Origin: Bacillota bacterium
Lineage (GTDB): Bacteria > Bacillota > Clostridia > Oscillospirales > Acutalibacteraceae
Assembly: GCA_029005175.1 (NCBI GenBank)
Contig: JAQXFQ010000196.1
Span: forward strand, 1-33,566
Length of the DNA stretch: 33,566 nucleotides
Direction: 5' to 3'
Shown piece after piece: positions 18,239 through 29,784 of this stretch. The position numbers and the translations under genes were made by a program. Under the pieces are notes generated by a model. That model saw only the letters and a list, made by a program, of their open reading frames with translations. It did no database searches and was not told where the DNA came from. Position 1 is the stretch's first letter; each line of letters opens with the position of its first letter.

Positions 18239-18871
18239 TTATTTTTCGAGAGCGCAGAATGTGAGATAAGTTGTCTGCTCGACCTGATCCTGACCCTCTA
18301 CCACGCGGAGCTTGCCTGTCTTGGCGTAGTACTCCTTGAGAGGCTCGGTCTGCTCGTGATAAACCTTAAGTCTATCGGCAACTGTATCGGGGTGGTCATC
18401 CTTGCGCTGAATAAGGGTGCCTCCGCACTTGTCGCAAACTCCCTCAACCGCAGGCTTTTTGAATTCCATGTGGTAGGAGCTGCCGCATGCTTCGCAGACA
18501 CGGCGACCGGACAATCTTGCAGCGATAACTTCATCGGCGACATTAATGTCAAGCACCTTGTCGATGGAGACGCCCATGTTGTCGAGTGCCTCGGCCTGAG
18601 CGATGGTTCTCGGGAAACCGTCGAGGATAAAGCCGTTTGCGCAGTCATCCTTAGCGATACGCTCCTTGATGATGTCGATTACGACCTCATCGGGAACGAG
18701 CTTGCCGCTTTCGATGTATTCCTTTGCCTTGAGACCAACCTCAGAGCCGCTTTTCAGTGCTTCTCTGATAATATTTCCTGTGGAAATCTGGGGGATATTC
18801 AGAGCCTCTGAAATCTTCTCGGCCTGAGTACCCTTGCCGGCGCCGGGTGCGCCCAAAAGTATAATCTTCAT
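18239..18871 (-). CDS. adk: Adenylate kinase
   Basis: 210 aa; MKIILLGAPGAGKGTQAEKI; zinc-binding lid CEACGSSYH...CDKCGG. Confidence 0.98.
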   Translation of the reverse strand: MKIILLGAPGAGKGTQAEKISEALNIPQISTGNIIREALKSGSEVGLKAKEYIESGKLVPDEVVIDIIKERIAKDDCANGFILDGFPRTIAQAEALDNMGVSIDKVLDINVADEVIAARLSGRRVCEACGSSYHMEFKKPAVEGVCDKCGGTLIQRKDDHPDTVADRLKVYHEQTEPLKEYYAKTGKLRVVEGQDQVEQTTYLTFCALEK

Positions 18872-18902
18872 GGATAAATCCTCCCTTTTTATCTGATGTT
18901 AA

Positions 18903-20219
18903 TTACTCAAGAAAACCTTTGTAGTGGCGCATGAGCATCTGACTCTCTATCTGAGTTACAGTCTCAAGGGCAACGCCCACAAGAATGATAACAGATGTGC
19001 CGCCGAAGTCTATGCCGATGTTTGTGAAAACATTTATCACGATCGGAACAACTGCGATAACACTGAGGAAGAGTGCGCCGAGCAAAGTAATGCGGGAAAT
19101 GATTTTGCTAAGATAAGCTATGGTGTTCTTGCCGGGACGAATACCGGGAATAGCACCGTTGTTTTTGTGAAGATTATTTGCTATTTCAATGGGATTATAC
19201 TGAATGGTTACATAGAAGTAAGCAAACAGGATAATGAGTATGAAATAAATCATAGGATAAATCATGGAGTTGTTGCTGAATACGCTCAGGAATTTGTACC
19301 AGAAGGTATCCGGCTGTTTGCTTCCGTAAACCAGAAGTCTTATTGTAGCGGGTATGGCAACTATAGAGGAAGCGAAGATGATAGGCATAACGCCGGACAT
19401 GTTTACCTTGATAGGAATGTACGACTTCTGACCGCCGACCATCTTTCTGCCCTGCACGCGCTTTGCGTACTGCACAGGCACCTTGCGCTCTGAATTCTGC
19501 ATAAAAACAATGAACCAGACTATCGCGAGGAATGCAATGCACACTGCGGGGATAACGAAATAATATCCCTTGCTGCCCGACTCGGCGAGGCTCCACCATG
19601 CTCTGAACTGGTTGATAACCTTAGGTCCGCTCGAGACGATACCCGCAAAGAGCAATATCGAAATGCCGTTGCCGATGCCTTTTTTGTTTATCTGCTCGCC
19701 CAGCCACATTACAAGGGCTGTGCCGGCGCAGAAGCATGCGACAATAAACACGCCTACATAGATGTTTACAAATTTGGAGTCATACTCCTTGACGACATTG
19801 CTGCTCTTGAGCATGAAGTAATACATAACGCCCTGCACAACACCGAGACCTATGGTTGTAAAGCGTGTTATGTTGTTCAGCTTTTTGCGGCCCTCTGTGC
19901 CTTCCTTAGCCAATCTCTCCAGAGGAGGAAGGGCTACGGTAAGGAGCTGAATGATAATCTGAGCCGTGATGTAAGGACTGATACCCATTGCAAACAGGGT
20001 TGCGTTTTCAAAAGCGCCGCCCGACATGAGGTTGACATAACCGAGCAGGTTGTTTTCGCCGCCGGTCATGTTGCTCATCAGAGTCTGGAGCGCGCCGGAA
20101 TCCAAAAACGGAACGGGTATCGCGGTACCTATACGGAATATGAATACGATAAAAATCGTGTATAAAATTTTCTTACGAAGATCGGGGATAGAAAAAGCGT
20201 TTCGTATAGTCTGAATCAC
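18903..20219 (-). CDS. secY: Preprotein translocase subunit SecY
   Basis: 438 aa; LRKKILYTIFIVFIFRIGTAIPVPFLD; GIGNGISILLFAGIV; RHYKGFL C-terminus. Confidence 0.98.
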   Translation of the reverse strand: MIQTIRNAFSIPDLRKKILYTIFIVFIFRIGTAIPVPFLDSGALQTLMSNMTGGENNLLGYVNLMSGGAFENATLFAMGISPYITAQIIIQLLTVALPPLERLAKEGTEGRKKLNNITRFTTIGLGVVQGVMYYFMLKSSNVVKEYDSKFVNIYVGVFIVACFCAGTALVMWLGEQINKKGIGNGISILLFAGIVSSGPKVINQFRAWWSLAESGSKGYYFVIPAVCIAFLAIVWFIVFMQNSERKVPVQYAKRVQGRKMVGGQKSYIPIKVNMSGVMPIIFASSIVAIPATIRLLVYGSKQPDTFWYKFLSVFSNNSMIYPMIYFILIILFAYFYVTIQYNPIEIANNLHKNNGAIPGIRPGKNTIAYLSKIISRITLLGALFLSVIAVVPIVINVFTNIGIDFGGTSVIILVGVALETVTQIESQMLMRHYKGFLE

Positions 20220-20221
20220 TT

Positions 20222-20662
20222 TTACATCACCTCAGTCTTTCCGCCGGCAGCTTCAATTTTCTTGACAGCTGACTCGGAGAAAGCTGCGGCTTTAACCGTA
20301 AGATTCTTTGTGAGCTCGCCGTTGCCGAGAATCTTTACACCGTCAAGCTCCTTCTTGATGATGCCCATCTCGATGAGTGCGATAGCATCAACTGTTGCTC
20401 CGTCTTCAAAGACGTTGAGCTTGCCCACGTTAACTTCTGCGTACTCTGTTGCAAAGATATTGTTGAAGCCTCTCTTAGGAATTCTTCTCTGGAGAGTCAT
20501 CTGACCGCCTTCAAATCCGGGGCGCATGCCGCGGCCGGCTCTTGCCTTCTGACCCTTGTGACCTTTGCCTGCGGTCTTGCCGTTGCCGGAACCGTGACCT
20601 CTGCCGATGCGCTTTACGTCGCGTACAGAGCCTTCAGCGGGAGAAAGATTGCTTAATTTCAT
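20222..20662 (-). CDS. rplO: 50S ribosomal protein L15
   Basis: [41 protein letters not shown]. Confidence 0.97.
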   Translation of the reverse strand: MKLSNLSPAEGSVRDVKRIGRGHGSGNGKTAGKGHKGQKARAGRGMRPGFEGGQMTLQRRIPKRGFNNIFATEYAEVNVGKLNVFEDGATVDAIALIEMGIIKKELDGVKILGNGELTKNLTVKAAAFSESAVKKIEAAGGKTEVM

Positions 20663-20682
20663 TGTCTTCGCACCTCCTTGCG

Positions 20683-20859
20683 TTATGCTTCGGTTACCTC
20701 GATGAGGTGGATAATCTTATTGATCTTGCCCTTTGTCTGAGCGTTGTCGGGCTGAACTGTTACGTCGCCCGGCTTCTTGAGACCGAGGGAGTTGGCGGTT
20801 GCGATCTGGTCCTTCTTGTAGCCGATGAGGCTCTTAACAAGTGTAATTTTGTAAGCCAT
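20683..20859 (-). CDS. rpmD: 50S ribosomal protein L30
   Basis: Internal start [32 protein letters not shown]. Confidence 0.96.
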   Translation of the reverse strand: MAYKITLVKSLIGYKKDQIATANSLGLKKPGDVTVQPDNAQTKGKINKIIHLIEVTEA

Positions 20860-20875
20860 GCTGCACACCCTCCGA

Positions 20876-21376
20876 TTAACCTATGATTTCTTTTACGGTC
20901 TTGCCTCTGACAGCAGCGACCTCTTCCGCATTGCGGAGACTTGCCAAACCTGCAACTGTTGCTCTCACAACATTGTAGGGGTTGTTTGAACGCAGAGCCT
21001 TGGTTCTGATGTCCTTAACGCCTGCTGCTTCAACAACAGCACGAACAGCGCCGCCTGCGATAACACCGGTACCGGGGGCAGCCGGCTTGAGCAGAACCTC
21101 GCCTGCGCCGAACTTACCGATAACCTCGTGGGGGATTGTTGCGCCCTTGAGAGAAACCTTGATGAGGTTCTTCTTGGCATTCTCAATACCCTTGCGGATA
21201 GCGTCCGGAACTTCGCCGGCCTTACCGATACCGAAACCGATAATGCCGTTGCCGTCGCCGACTACGACGAGAGCTGCGAATTTCATGATACGACCGCCCT
21301 TAACAGTCTTGGAAACGCGGTTGATTGCAACAACTGTTTCCTTGAGCTCCATTTTGGATGCGTCAATTCTTGCCAA
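20876..21376 (-). CDS. rpsE: 30S ribosomal protein S5
   Basis: [44 protein letters not shown]. Confidence 0.98.
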   Translation of the reverse strand: MARIDASKMELKETVVAINRVSKTVKGGRIMKFAALVVVGDGNGIIGFGIGKAGEVPDAIRKGIENAKKNLIKVSLKGATIPHEVIGKFGAGEVLLKPAAPGTGVIAGGAVRAVVEAAGVKDIRTKALRSNNPYNVVRATVAGLASLRNAEEVAAVRGKTVKEIIG

Positions 21377-21391
21377 AGTTGCTCCTCCTCC

Positions 21392-21751
21392 TTAGAACTT
21401 GAGTCCACCCTCACGGGCGCCTTCGGCCAGTTCCTTAACACGGCCGTGATAAATGTATCCGCCTCTGTCGAAAACGACTTCTTCGATGCCTTTTTCAAGG
21501 GCGATCTTTGCGATCTTTTCGCCAACCTTGCGGGCTGCTTCCTTGTTGCCGCCGTTACCCTCGAAATCCTTATCGAGTGTAGATGCGGAGCAGAGTGTTA
21601 CGCCCTTTACATCATCGATGATCTGAGCATAGATGTTGGCAGCGGAGCGAAATACATTGAGACGGGGGCATTCAGCTGTACCCGAGATTTTGCCGCGCAC
21701 TCTTGCGTGACGGCGGATTCTTGCTTTGTTGGTATCAACCTTTTTAACCAT
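21392..21751 (-). CDS. rplR: 50S ribosomal protein L18
   Basis: [35 protein letters not shown]. Confidence 0.98.
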   Translation of the reverse strand: MVKKVDTNKARIRRHARVRGKISGTAECPRLNVFRSAANIYAQIIDDVKGVTLCSASTLDKDFEGNGGNKEAARKVGEKIAKIALEKGIEEVVFDRGGYIYHGRVKELAEGAREGGLKF

Positions 21752-21770
21752 TTCAGATTCACTCCTTTAC

Positions 21771-22319
21771 TTACTTCTTCTTGCCTTTACCGGTCTTGCC
21801 TTCCTTCTTGCGGACGTACTCACCGGTATATCTTATACCCTTGCCCTTATACGGCTCAGGCGGACGCTTTTCTCTGACTTCGGCGGCAAACTGACCAACC
21901 TGCTGCTTGTCGGGACCGGAAATGACAATCTTGTTTGCTGTGGGGCAGTCGATTGTGATGCCGGGAACTTCAGGCATGATGACCTGATGCGAATAACCGA
22001 GGTTCATAACAAGGTTCTTGCCCTGCTTCTGAACTCTGTAACCAACGCCGATAACGTCGAGCTCCTTAGAGAATCCCTTGCTTACACCGTCTACCATGTT
22101 GGAAATAAGTGTGCGGGTAAGACCGTGGAGCGAACGGTTGAGCTGCTCATCGTCGGGACGGCTTACGATAACGTGGCCGTCTTCTACGCTGATATTCATG
22201 TTAGCGTGAAATGTCTGAGTAAGTGTGCCCTTGGGGCCCTTGACTGTAACGGTGCTGCCGTCAACCTTGACCTCAACGCCGGCCGGTATTGCTATCGGCT
22301 TTCTGCCAATACGTGACAT
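21771..22319 (-). CDS. rplF: 50S ribosomal protein L6
   Basis: [33 protein letters not shown]. Confidence 0.98.
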   Translation of the reverse strand: MSRIGRKPIAIPAGVEVKVDGSTVTVKGPKGTLTQTFHANMNISVEDGHVIVSRPDDEQLNRSLHGLTRTLISNMVDGVSKGFSKELDVIGVGYRVQKQGKNLVMNLGYSHQVIMPEVPGITIDCPTANKIVISGPDKQQVGQFAAEVREKRPPEPYKGKGIRYTGEYVRKKEGKTGKGKKK

Positions 22320-22334
22320 GTTTGCGCTACCTCC

Positions 22335-22739
22335 TTACCAAATATATGCGAGGACTTCGCCGCCAACCTTTTCGGCTCTGGCCTTTTTGTCTGTCATAAC
22401 ACCCTTGGATGTGGACAGGATTGCGATGCCGAGTCCCTTGAGAACTCTGGGCATATCCTCTACGTTTGTATATACTCTGAGACCGGGCTTGGAAACTCTC
22501 TTGAGTCCGGTGATTGCAGGAGTCTTGCCTGCGCCGTACTTGAGAACGATTCTGATTGTGCCCTGTACATTGCCCTTGTCTTCGATGACAGTGTAGCTCT
22601 TGATGTAGCCTTCCTCAGCGAGGATCTGAACGATTGCCTTCTTCATGTTGGAAGCGGGAACATCTACTGTCTCATGCTTAGCTGTGCTAGCATTGCGAAT
22701 TCTTGTGAGCAGGTCTGCGATTGTATCAGTAATCTGCAT
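22335..22739 (-). CDS. rpsH: 30S ribosomal protein S8
   Basis: [36 protein letters not shown]. Confidence 0.98.
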   Translation of the reverse strand: MQITDTIADLLTRIRNASTAKHETVDVPASNMKKAIVQILAEEGYIKSYTVIEDKGNVQGTIRIVLKYGAGKTPAITGLKRVSKPGLRVYTNVEDMPRVLKGLGIAILSTSKGVMTDKKARAEKVGGEVLAYIW

Positions 22740-22761
22740 TTAATTTACCTCCAATCCGACA

Positions 22762-22947
22762 TTACCAGCTTGCTTTTCTCACGCCGGGAATCTGACCCTT
22801 GTGAGCAAGCTCTCTGAAGCAGATACGGCAAACGCCGTACTTGCGGAGATAAGCATGTGGTCTGCCGCAAATCTTGCAGCGGTTGTATGCTCTTGTGGAA
22901 TACTTCGCAGGTCTCTGCTGCTTAACCTTCATTGATGTCTTTGCCAC
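22762..22947 (-). CDS. rpsZ: 30S ribosomal protein S14 type Z (zinc-binding)
   Basis: 61 aa; [38 protein letters not shown]. Confidence 0.95.
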   Translation of the reverse strand: MAKTSMKVKQQRPAKYSTRAYNRCKICGRPHAYLRKYGVCRICFRELAHKGQIPGVRKASW

Positions 22948-22959
22948 AATACTACCTCC

Positions 22960-23499
22960 TTATTTAGCGAAGGGAGCGCCCATGAGTTTGAGAAGCTCTC
23001 TTCCTTCTTCGTCTGTATTTGCTGTGGTCACAAAGCAGATGTCCATGCCTCTAACCTTGTCGATCTTATCGAACTCGATTTCGGGGAAGATGAGCTGCTC
23101 CTTAAGACCCATGTTGTAGTTGCCTCTGCCGTCAAAGGCGTTTGCGTTGATGCCTCTGAAGTCTCTTAATCGGGGCAGAGCCACGTTGAAGAGTCTGTCG
23201 AGGAATTCATACATTCTCTCGCCTCTGAGAGTGACCTTAACGCCGATCGGCACGCCCTCTCTGAGCTTGAAGTTAGCAACTGACTTTCTTGCGCGGCAGA
23301 CTGTGGGATGCTGACCTGTGATGGTCTCAATGTCCTTAACGATAGCGTCGATAATCTTTGAGTTATCCTTAGCTTCGCCGCAGCCGACGTTGATAACGAT
23401 CTTGTCGAGCTTCGGAATCTGCATTACGCTCTTGTATCCAAACTTTTCCATAAGAGCGGGAGCGACCTCACTCTTGTAGAAATCCTTCATTCTAGCCAT
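22960..23499 (-). CDS. rplE: 50S ribosomal protein L5
   Basis: [37 protein letters not shown]. Confidence 0.98.
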   Translation of the reverse strand: MARMKDFYKSEVAPALMEKFGYKSVMQIPKLDKIVINVGCGEAKDNSKIIDAIVKDIETITGQHPTVCRARKSVANFKLREGVPIGVKVTLRGERMYEFLDRLFNVALPRLRDFRGINANAFDGRGNYNMGLKEQLIFPEIEFDKIDKVRGMDICFVTTANTDEEGRELLKLMGAPFAK

Positions 23500-23510
23500 G
23501 ATTTACCTCC

Positions 23511-23837
23511 TTACAGCGTCTTGCCGCATTTGCCGCAAACGCGAACCTTCTTGCCGTCCTCAACCTTGTGAGCAACGCGCACGGGCTTTTTGCAGCTTGA
23601 GCAGTAAATCTGAACCTTGGAGGCATACATCGGAGCCTCAGCTTCAACAATGCCGCCCTTGTCACCCATCTTGCGGGGCTTTACGTGCTTCTTGACTTTG
23701 TTGAGGCCTTCTACGATAACCTTGCCTTCCTTCGGGCTGACTGCCAGCACCTTGCCGGTCTCGCCCTTGTCGTCACCGCTGATGATCATAACGGTGTCGC
23801 CTGTTCTGACGTGAAGCTTGTTTGCCATAACTGTCAA
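23511..23837 (-). CDS. rplX: 50S ribosomal protein L24 with C-terminal CxxC..CxxC ribbon
   Basis: KLHVRTGDTVMIISGDDKGETGKVLAVSPKEGKVIVEGLNKVKKHVKP; CSSC...CGKC tail. Confidence 0.96.
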   Translation of the reverse strand: MTVMANKLHVRTGDTVMIISGDDKGETGKVLAVSPKEGKVIVEGLNKVKKHVKPRKMGDKGGIVEAEAPMYASKVQIYCSSCKKPVRVAHKVEDGKKVRVCGKCGKTL

Positions 23838-23843
23838 CCCTCC

Positions 23844-24212
23844 TTACAGTACTTCGGGAGCGAGGCTGAGAATCTTGAGGTACTCGTGGTCACGAAGCTC
23901 TCTGGCGATCGGGCCAAAGATACGGGTTCCTCTGGGATTCTTGTCGTCCCTGATTATAACTGCTGCGTTCTCATCAAAGCGGATGTATGTGCCGTCTGCG
24001 CGACGAACACCGCTGCGTGAACGGACGATAACTGCCTTAACGACATCGCCCTTCTTTACAACGCCGCCGGGTGCTGCTTTTTTAACAGAGCACACGATGA
24101 CATCGCCTATATTACCGAATTTTCTGCCGGTACCGCCAAGCACGCGGATGCACATAAGTTCCTTTGCACCCGTATTGTCGGCTACCTTCAGAAGAGTTTG
24201 CTGCTGTATCAC
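23844..24212 (-). CDS. rplN: 50S ribosomal protein L14
   Basis: [27 protein letters not shown]. Confidence 0.98.
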   Translation of the reverse strand: MIQQQTLLKVADNTGAKELMCIRVLGGTGRKFGNIGDVIVCSVKKAAPGGVVKKGDVVKAVIVRSRSGVRRADGTYIRFDENAAVIIRDDKNPRGTRIFGPIARELRDHEYLKILSLAPEVL

Positions 24213-24242
24213 AGTGCTTTTCCTCCTTTGATAAGGCTGAAC

Positions 24243-24500
24243 TTACTTTGCCTTTTCGATGATTTCAACCAATCTCCATCTCTTATCCTTAGAGAGAGGA
24301 CGGGTCTCCATAATGCGAACACGATCGCCGACACCGCACTCGTTCTTCTCATCATGAGCCTTGAACTTAACGGTGCGCTTGACTATCTTCTTGTAAAGCG
24401 GATGAGTAACGGAGTCCTCAATGGCTACAACGATTGTCTTATCCATCTTGTCGCTGACTACCTTACCCACTCTGGTTTTTCTAAGATTTCTCTCGCTCAC
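24243..24500 (-). CDS. rpsQ: 30S ribosomal protein S17
   Basis: [43 protein letters not shown]. Confidence 0.97.
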   Translation of the reverse strand: MSERNLRKTRVGKVVSDKMDKTIVVAIEDSVTHPLYKKIVKRTVKFKAHDEKNECGVGDRVRIMETRPLSKDKRWRLVEIIEKAK

Positions 24501-24520
24501 AGTCGTTTCCTCCCTTTCGT

Positions 24521-24724
24521 TTATGCGTTCTCTCCGCTAAGCTCGATCTCGCGGAGAACGGTCTTGATTCTGGCAATGTCCTTCTTGACAACCTTCAAAC
24601 GCATGGGATTTTCAAGCTGGTTGACTGCGTGCTGGAAACGCAGGTTAAAAAGCTCATCTTTAAGCTCGGCGAGCTTATCATTAAGCTCTGTTACTGACAT
24701 ATCTCTTACTTCAGATGCCTTCAT
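24521..24724 (-). CDS. rpmC: 50S ribosomal protein L29
   Basis: [43 protein letters not shown]. Confidence 0.97.
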   Translation of the reverse strand: MKASEVRDMSVTELNDKLAELKDELFNLRFQHAVNQLENPMRLKVVKKDIARIKTVLREIELSGENA

Positions 24725-25146
24725 TACTGCTCACCGCCTTCTTCCTTCTTAACAAACTTGCAGCGTACGGGAAGCTTGTTGGCTGCAAGGCGGAGAGCCT
24801 CGCGGGCAACTTCTTCGCTGACGCCTGCGATTTCAAACATAACTCTGCCGGGCTTAACCACAGCTACCCAATATTCGGGTGAACCTTTACCGGAACCCAT
24901 TCGAGTTTCGGCCGGCTTCTCTGTGATAGGCTTATCCGGGAAAATCTTGATCCAAACCTGACCGCCTCTCTTGATGTATCTTGTCATAGCGATACGAGCG
25001 GCCTCGATCTGGTTTGATGTTATCCATGCCGGTTCGAGAGACATAAGTCCGTACTCACCGTGGGAAACAAAATTGCCTCTGTCCGCCTTGCCCTTGAGAC
25101 GACCTCTCTGGACTCTGCGGTATTTAACTCTCTTAGGAAGCAGCAT
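24724..25146 (-). CDS. rplP: 50S ribosomal protein L16
   Basis: [34 protein letters not shown]. Confidence 0.98.
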   Translation of the reverse strand: MLLPKRVKYRRVQRGRLKGKADRGNFVSHGEYGLMSLEPAWITSNQIEAARIAMTRYIKRGGQVWIKIFPDKPITEKPAETRMGSGKGSPEYWVAVVKPGRVMFEIAGVSEEVAREALRLAANKLPVRCKFVKKEEGGEQ

Positions 25147-25895
25147 TATTTATTTCCTCCTTCCCTGCGTGCGGGTCTTCTGTCGCCGTCATTTCTTCTT
25201 CTCGGCTTTCTGTCGCCGAACTTCTTCTGCTGAGGAAGCTCGGGGCGCTTGTATGTGCCGTCCTTATCCTTCAGAACTTCACCGTTGTAGATCCACACCT
25301 TGACGCCGATGATACCGTATGTGGTATGTGCCTCGGCGAAGCCGTAGTCGATGTCTGCACGGATGGTCTGGAGGGGGGTTGTGCCTTCCTTGTACATTTC
25401 GCTTCTGGCGATTTCCGCGCCGCCTACACGGCCGGAGAGCATGATCTTGATGCCCTTTACGCCTGCGCTCATAGCTCTGCTGATGCTCATCTTCATAGCA
25501 CGGCGGAAGCTTACGCGCTTTTCAAGCTGCTGTGCAATGCTCTCTGCAACGAGAGTAGCGTCTGCATCGGGAACCTTGACCTCAACGATGTTGATGGATA
25601 CGGGCTTGCCGATCTTCTTCTCGCACTGCAGGCGGAGCTTTTCGATTTCTGCGCCCTTTTGGCCGATTACGATGCCCGGCTTTGCGCAGAAGATATGAAT
25701 GCGAACCTTGCCGGATACGCGTTCGATTTCAATTTTGGGAACACCTGCTGCCTTAAGCTGCTCCTTGAGCATCTTACGGAGGTTGTAGTCCTCAACGAGT
25801 GTATCGCCGAAGTCTTTTTTGCCTACATACCAGCGAGAATCCCAATCCTTAATCACGCCTACTCTGAGGCCGTGAGGATGAATTTTCTGACCCAT
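25146..25895 (-). CDS. rpsC: 30S ribosomal protein S3
   Basis: [36 protein letters not shown]. Confidence 0.98.
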   Translation of the reverse strand: MGQKIHPHGLRVGVIKDWDSRWYVGKKDFGDTLVEDYNLRKMLKEQLKAAGVPKIEIERVSGKVRIHIFCAKPGIVIGQKGAEIEKLRLQCEKKIGKPVSINIVEVKVPDADATLVAESIAQQLEKRVSFRRAMKMSISRAMSAGVKGIKIMLSGRVGGAEIARSEMYKEGTTPLQTIRADIDYGFAEAHTTYGIIGVKVWIYNGEVLKDKDGTYKRPELPQQKKFGDRKPRRRNDGDRRPARREGGNK

Positions 25896-25911
25896 GTGCT
25901 TACCTCCTCAA

Positions 25912-26250
25912 TCAGTCTTCCATTTCCTTTACCACGAGGGTAACGTGTGATGTTTTCTTGTCGATGCGATATGCTCTGCCCTGTGCTCTGGGGCGCATAC
26001 GCTTGAGGATGGGTCCGGAGGTTGCGTAGCACTCCGAGATATAAAGCTTATCCTCATCCATGCTAAAGTTGTTTGTTGCGTTTGCCACGGCTGACTTGAG
26101 AAGCTTCTCAAGATATTCACATGCAGCCTTGGGCGTATTCTTCAGAATAGCTTCTGCTTCCTTAACAGACTTGTTTCTGATAAGGTCAAGCACTATCTGA
26201 ACCTTTGTGGGAGAAATGCGAGCGAATCTAAGCTCTGCTCTTGCTTCCAT
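25912..26250 (-). CDS. rplV: 50S ribosomal protein L22
   Basis: EARAELRFARISPTKVQIVLDLIRNKSVKEAEAIL. Confidence 0.97.
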   Translation of the reverse strand: MEARAELRFARISPTKVQIVLDLIRNKSVKEAEAILKNTPKAACEYLEKLLKSAVANATNNFSMDEDKLYISECYATSGPILKRMRPRAQGRAYRIDKKTSHVTLVVKEMED

Positions 26251-26273
26251 TTCAGTACTCTCCTTTCAGCTGC

Positions 26274-26549
26274 TTACTTCTTGCTAGTCTTGCTGCCGGC
26301 ATGACCCTTGAAGGTTCTGGTGGGAACAAACTCGCCGAGCTTATGACCGACCATTTCTTCTGTGACAAATACCGGAACGTGATTCTTGCCGTTGTGAACA
26401 GCAATTGTGTGGCCTACGAAATCAGGGAATATTGTAGAAGAACGGCTCCATGTCTTGAGGACGGTCTTCTCATTCTTTTCATTCATTTCCTGGATTCTTT
26501 TGAGCAGCACCGGCTGCACGAAAGGACCCTTTTTAACGCTTCTTCCCAT
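26274..26549 (-). CDS. rpsS: 30S ribosomal protein S19
   Basis: [23 protein letters not shown]...[30 protein letters not shown]. Confidence 0.98.
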   Translation of the reverse strand: MGRSVKKGPFVQPVLLKRIQEMNEKNEKTVLKTWSRSSTIFPDFVGHTIAVHNGKNHVPVFVTEEMVGHKLGEFVPTRTFKGHAGSKTSKK

Positions 26550-26574
26550 TGTTAATCAAGTCTCCTTTCAACGA

Positions 26575-27411
26575 TTACTTGCCGTTTCTGCGTCTGACGA
26601 TCATCTTATCGGAAGCCTTCTTTGTGGCTCTGGTCTTATAACCGAGAGCAGGCTTGCCCCAAGGTGTGCAGGGACCGGGACGTCCGACCGGGCTCTTACC
26701 TTCACCACCGCCGTGCGGATGGTCGTTCGGGTTCATAACAGAACCTCTGACAGTCGGTCTCCAGCCCATAAGGCGTTTACGACCTGCCTTACCGATCTTG
26801 ACGTTCTCGTGGTCGATGTTTGACACCTGACCGATTGTTGCCATGCAGTCTATAGAGACATTTCTAAGCTCGCCGGAGGGCAGTCTGAGAAGTGCGTATG
26901 CGCCTTCCTTAGCCATGAGCTGAGCCTGGATGCCTGCTGCTCTGGCAAGCTGTGCGCCTCTGCCGGGGTAAAGCTCGATGTTGTGGATAAATGTACCTGT
27001 GGGGATAGCGGAAAGCGGAAGTGCGTTGCCGGGCTTGATGTCGGCGTTTGCGCCGCTTACTACTACATCACCCTTCTTCAGACCGTGAGGTGCTGTGATG
27101 TATGCCTTTGTGCCGTCCTCATACTGGATGAGTGCGATGAATGCCGAACGGTTGGGATCGTATTCAATGGACTGAACGGTTGCGGGCATATCAGCCTTCT
27201 GACGCTTGAAGTCGATGATTCTGTACTTTCTGCGAAGTCCGCCGCCTCTGTGGCGAACTGTGATTCTGCCGTAGCTGTTGCGACCGGAATTCTTCTTGAG
27301 CGGCTGGAGAAGGCTTCTCTCGGGAGCTACCTTATCGAGCTGTGAAGAATAATCGGTAACAGACATGTTGCGGCGGCCGTTTGATGTCGGCTTATATGTC
27401 TTAATTGCCAA
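26575..27411 (-). CDS. rplB: 50S ribosomal protein L2
   Basis: [58 protein letters not shown]. Confidence 0.98.
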   Translation of the reverse strand: MAIKTYKPTSNGRRNMSVTDYSSQLDKVAPERSLLQPLKKNSGRNSYGRITVRHRGGGLRRKYRIIDFKRQKADMPATVQSIEYDPNRSAFIALIQYEDGTKAYITAPHGLKKGDVVVSGANADIKPGNALPLSAIPTGTFIHNIELYPGRGAQLARAAGIQAQLMAKEGAYALLRLPSGELRNVSIDCMATIGQVSNIDHENVKIGKAGRKRLMGWRPTVRGSVMNPNDHPHGGGEGKSPVGRPGPCTPWGKPALGYKTRATKKASDKMIVRRRNGK

Positions 27412-27494
27412 TTTAAGTCACTCTCCTCGTTATTCTCAGGCTTAGCGGAAACGCCATCTGTTTCCATACGTTGCCTGTATGCGTTTAAATCAGA

Positions 27495-27800
27495 TTAGAT
27501 AAGACCCTCGAAGAACTCGATGGGCTTAGAATCGGGTGAAAGTGTTACGATGGCCTTTTTCCATGAGGGAGTAGTGCCCTCATATCTGCCCTGACGGCGA
27601 TGACGTCCTCTGACGTGCATTGTGTTGACCTTTATAACCTTTACGCCGGGGAAGCAAGCTTCCACAGCCTTTGCGATTTCGATTTTGTTGACATCAGCAA
27701 CTTCAAAGGTGTACTTTATGCATTCGCCCTCAGCGACCTGCATACCTGCCATCGATTTCTCTGTGATAATCGGGCGGATGATAATGTCCTTGGGATTCAT
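27495..27800 (-). CDS. rplW: 50S ribosomal protein L23
   Basis: DIIIRPIITEKSMAGM...YTFEVADVNKIEIAKAVEACFPGVKVIKVNTM. Confidence 0.97.
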   Translation of the reverse strand: MNPKDIIIRPIITEKSMAGMQVAEGECIKYTFEVADVNKIEIAKAVEACFPGVKVIKVNTMHVRGRHRRQGRYEGTTPSWKKAIVTLSPDSKPIEFFEGLI

Positions 27801-28423
27801 TAGCAGTAAACCTCCTCAATCTGTGCTACTGCGTCCTTGACAACGATGAACTTATCTGCGTTCACTATGTCGTAGACGTTGAGTGTGTTGACAAGAGCTG
27901 TCTTAACACCGGGGATGTTTCTTGCGCTTGTGATGACCATGTCATTCTTTTCAGGCATGACCAGGAGAACCTTGCGGTCTGCGCCAAGAGCGTTAAGGAG
28001 CTTTACAACTTCCTTTGTCTTGTACTCTGTCATGTTGAAAGCGTCAAGAACGATCATATCATTCTCTACAACCTTAGCGGAAAGAGCGGACTTCATAGCG
28101 AGTCTGCGGAGCTTCTTGTTGAGAGTGTAGCGATAGCTTCTGGGCTTGGGGCCGAGAGCAATACCGCCGTGTCTCCACTGAGGTGAACGAGTGGAGCCCT
28201 GTCTTGCATGACCTGTGCCCTTCTGTCTCCAGGGCTTTCTGCCGCCGCCGGAAACCTCGCCGCGTGTCAGTGTGCTCTGTGTGCCCTGACGCTGGTTTGC
28301 AAGATAGTTTACTACAGCAGCATGAACTGCTGTTTCGTTGGGTTCTATACCGAATACAGCTTCTGAAAGCTCGATTGTGCCGACGTTTTCGTTAGCCGCA
28401 TTTACTACGTTGATGCTAGGCAT
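27800..28423 (-). CDS. rplD: 50S ribosomal protein L4
   Basis: NQRQGTQSTLTRGEVSGGGRKPWRQKGTGHARQGSTRSPQWRHGGIALGPKPRSY. Confidence 0.98.
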   Translation of the reverse strand: MPSINVVNAANENVGTIELSEAVFGIEPNETAVHAAVVNYLANQRQGTQSTLTRGEVSGGGRKPWRQKGTGHARQGSTRSPQWRHGGIALGPKPRSYRYTLNKKLRRLAMKSALSAKVVENDMIVLDAFNMTEYKTKEVVKLLNALGADRKVLLVMPEKNDMVITSARNIPGVKTALVNTLNVYDIVNADKFIVVKDAVAQIEEVYC

Positions 28424-28440
28424 ATTGTATTCCTCCTCCC

Positions 28441-29127
28441 TTATGCTTTAACGCTGTCGCTGATGAGCACAACGCCGCCCTTAGGACCGGGAACTGCGCC
28501 CTTGATGGCGATGAGGTTGTTTTCAACATCAATCTTAACAACTGTGAGATTCTGAACGGTTACTCTCTCGTTGCCGAGGTGACCGGACATCTTCTTGCCC
28601 TTAAACACTCTGGAAGGATCGGAGCAGCAACCGATTGAGCCGCCGTGGCGGTGAACAGGACCTGTACCGTGTGATTCCTTGAGTCTTGCGAAGTTCCAGC
28701 GCTTGATAACGCCTGCCCAGCCCTTACCTTTGCTTGTGCCGACAACGTCAACCTTGTCGCCTACGGTAAAGGTGTCTGCCTTGATGACATCGCCGACGTT
28801 CACAGCGTCGATGGAGTCAAAGCGGAACTCTCTGAGATACTTCTTGGGAGCAACGTCGTTCTTTGCAAAGTGACCTGCAAGAGCGAGAGTGATGTTGCTG
28901 GGTTTCTCTTCAAACTTTGTGCTTCTGGAGCTTTTGCCGCCCTTCTTGTACTTGAGCTTGATGTCTCCGAAACCCATTTGAATGGCATTGTAGCCATCTG
29001 TCTCGACTGTCTTCTTCTGTGTGACGGTGCAGGGACCTGCTTCGATAACTGTTACCGGAATAACATTGCCCTTCTCGTCAAAAATCTGAGTCATGCCGAG
29101 TTTTTTGCCGATAATACCTTTCTGCAT
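28441..29127 (-). CDS. rplC: 50S ribosomal protein L3
   Basis: [68 protein letters not shown]. Confidence 0.98.
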   Translation of the reverse strand: MQKGIIGKKLGMTQIFDEKGNVIPVTVIEAGPCTVTQKKTVETDGYNAIQMGFGDIKLKYKKGGKSSRSTKFEEKPSNITLALAGHFAKNDVAPKKYLREFRFDSIDAVNVGDVIKADTFTVGDKVDVVGTSKGKGWAGVIKRWNFARLKESHGTGPVHRHGGSIGCCSDPSRVFKGKKMSGHLGNERVTVQNLTVVKIDVENNLIAIKGAVPGPKGGVVLISDSVKA

Positions 29128-29228
29128 TTTTACTACCTCCTGGTTAGGTTATTGGTTGAAAGAGCAGGTATTGCGCTTCCTTCAACTTGACCTCGACTGC
29201 TGTTGGTTAAAGTCGAATCCAGCGTTTA

Positions 29229-29260
29229 CCGCTTGTAAGCGGATTACCGCTTGTAAGCGG
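29229..29260 (-). repeat. Two tandem copies of a short palindrome just after the rpsJ stop
   Basis: ccgcttgtaagcgg at 29229-29242 and 29247-29260, separated by atta. Confidence 0.85.
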
Positions 29261-29261
29261 T

Positions 29262-29573
29262 TTAAAGCTTGATTTCGATTTCAACGCCCGCAGGGAGCTC
29301 TAATCCTTTAAGAGCCTCAACAACTTTGTTGGAAGGTCTCAGGATGTCAATAAGACGCTTGTGGGTTCTGTACTCGAACTGCTCACGGCTGTCCTTATAC
29401 TTGTGAACCGCACGCAGAATCGTGACGATCTGCTTCTCTGTGGGAAGCGGCACCGGTCCGGAAACCTGTGCACCCTCGCGCTTTGCGGCGTCAACAATCT
29501 TCTGTGCCGCCTGATCGGCGAGAGAATGATCGTAGCTCTTGATTCTGATTCTGATTTTTTCCTTGACTGCCAT
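29262..29573 (-). CDS. rpsJ: 30S ribosomal protein S10
   Basis: True start at internal Met [47 protein letters not shown] (ATG at 29573) with upstream aggagg. Confidence 0.97.
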   Translation of the reverse strand: MAVKEKIRIRIKSYDHSLADQAAQKIVDAAKREGAQVSGPVPLPTEKQIVTILRAVHKYKDSREQFEYRTHKRLIDILRPSNKVVEALKGLELPAGVEIEIKL

Positions 29574-29738
29574 AAAAAATCGCCTCCTGTTAAAATTTGC
29601 GGCGGGCCGCTGCTCATGATTTTTCGCCGAAATGCCCGGGAGTTTTTCAACAAGCCGGTGGATAATTTTCCACATTTTGTCAACAGTGAAGTCTTGCTCC
29701 TCTGTACACTCCCTCCGGGTGTTTCGCGCTCGGGCATT

Positions 29739-29784
29739 AAAAAACCGGAAGCCGTTGAACTTTTAGGGTTAATCGGTCTTCCGG
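29739..29784 (-). terminator. Terminator-like hairpin in the rpsJ leader (possible attenuator)
   Basis: Minus strand ccggaag ... cttccgg followed by TTTTTT; located between the predicted promoter and rpsJ. Confidence 0.6.

Noticed and set aside
23511-23837. L24 C-terminal CxxC...CxxC extension as a novelty
   Set aside because: I recall zinc-ribbon-like L24 tails as common in Clostridia; likely ordinary for the lineage.
27412-27494. Two small stems in the rplW-rplB gap (catac/gtatg, ggaaac/gtttcc)
   Set aside because: Only 5-6 bp arms; within chance expectation for an 83 bp spacer.
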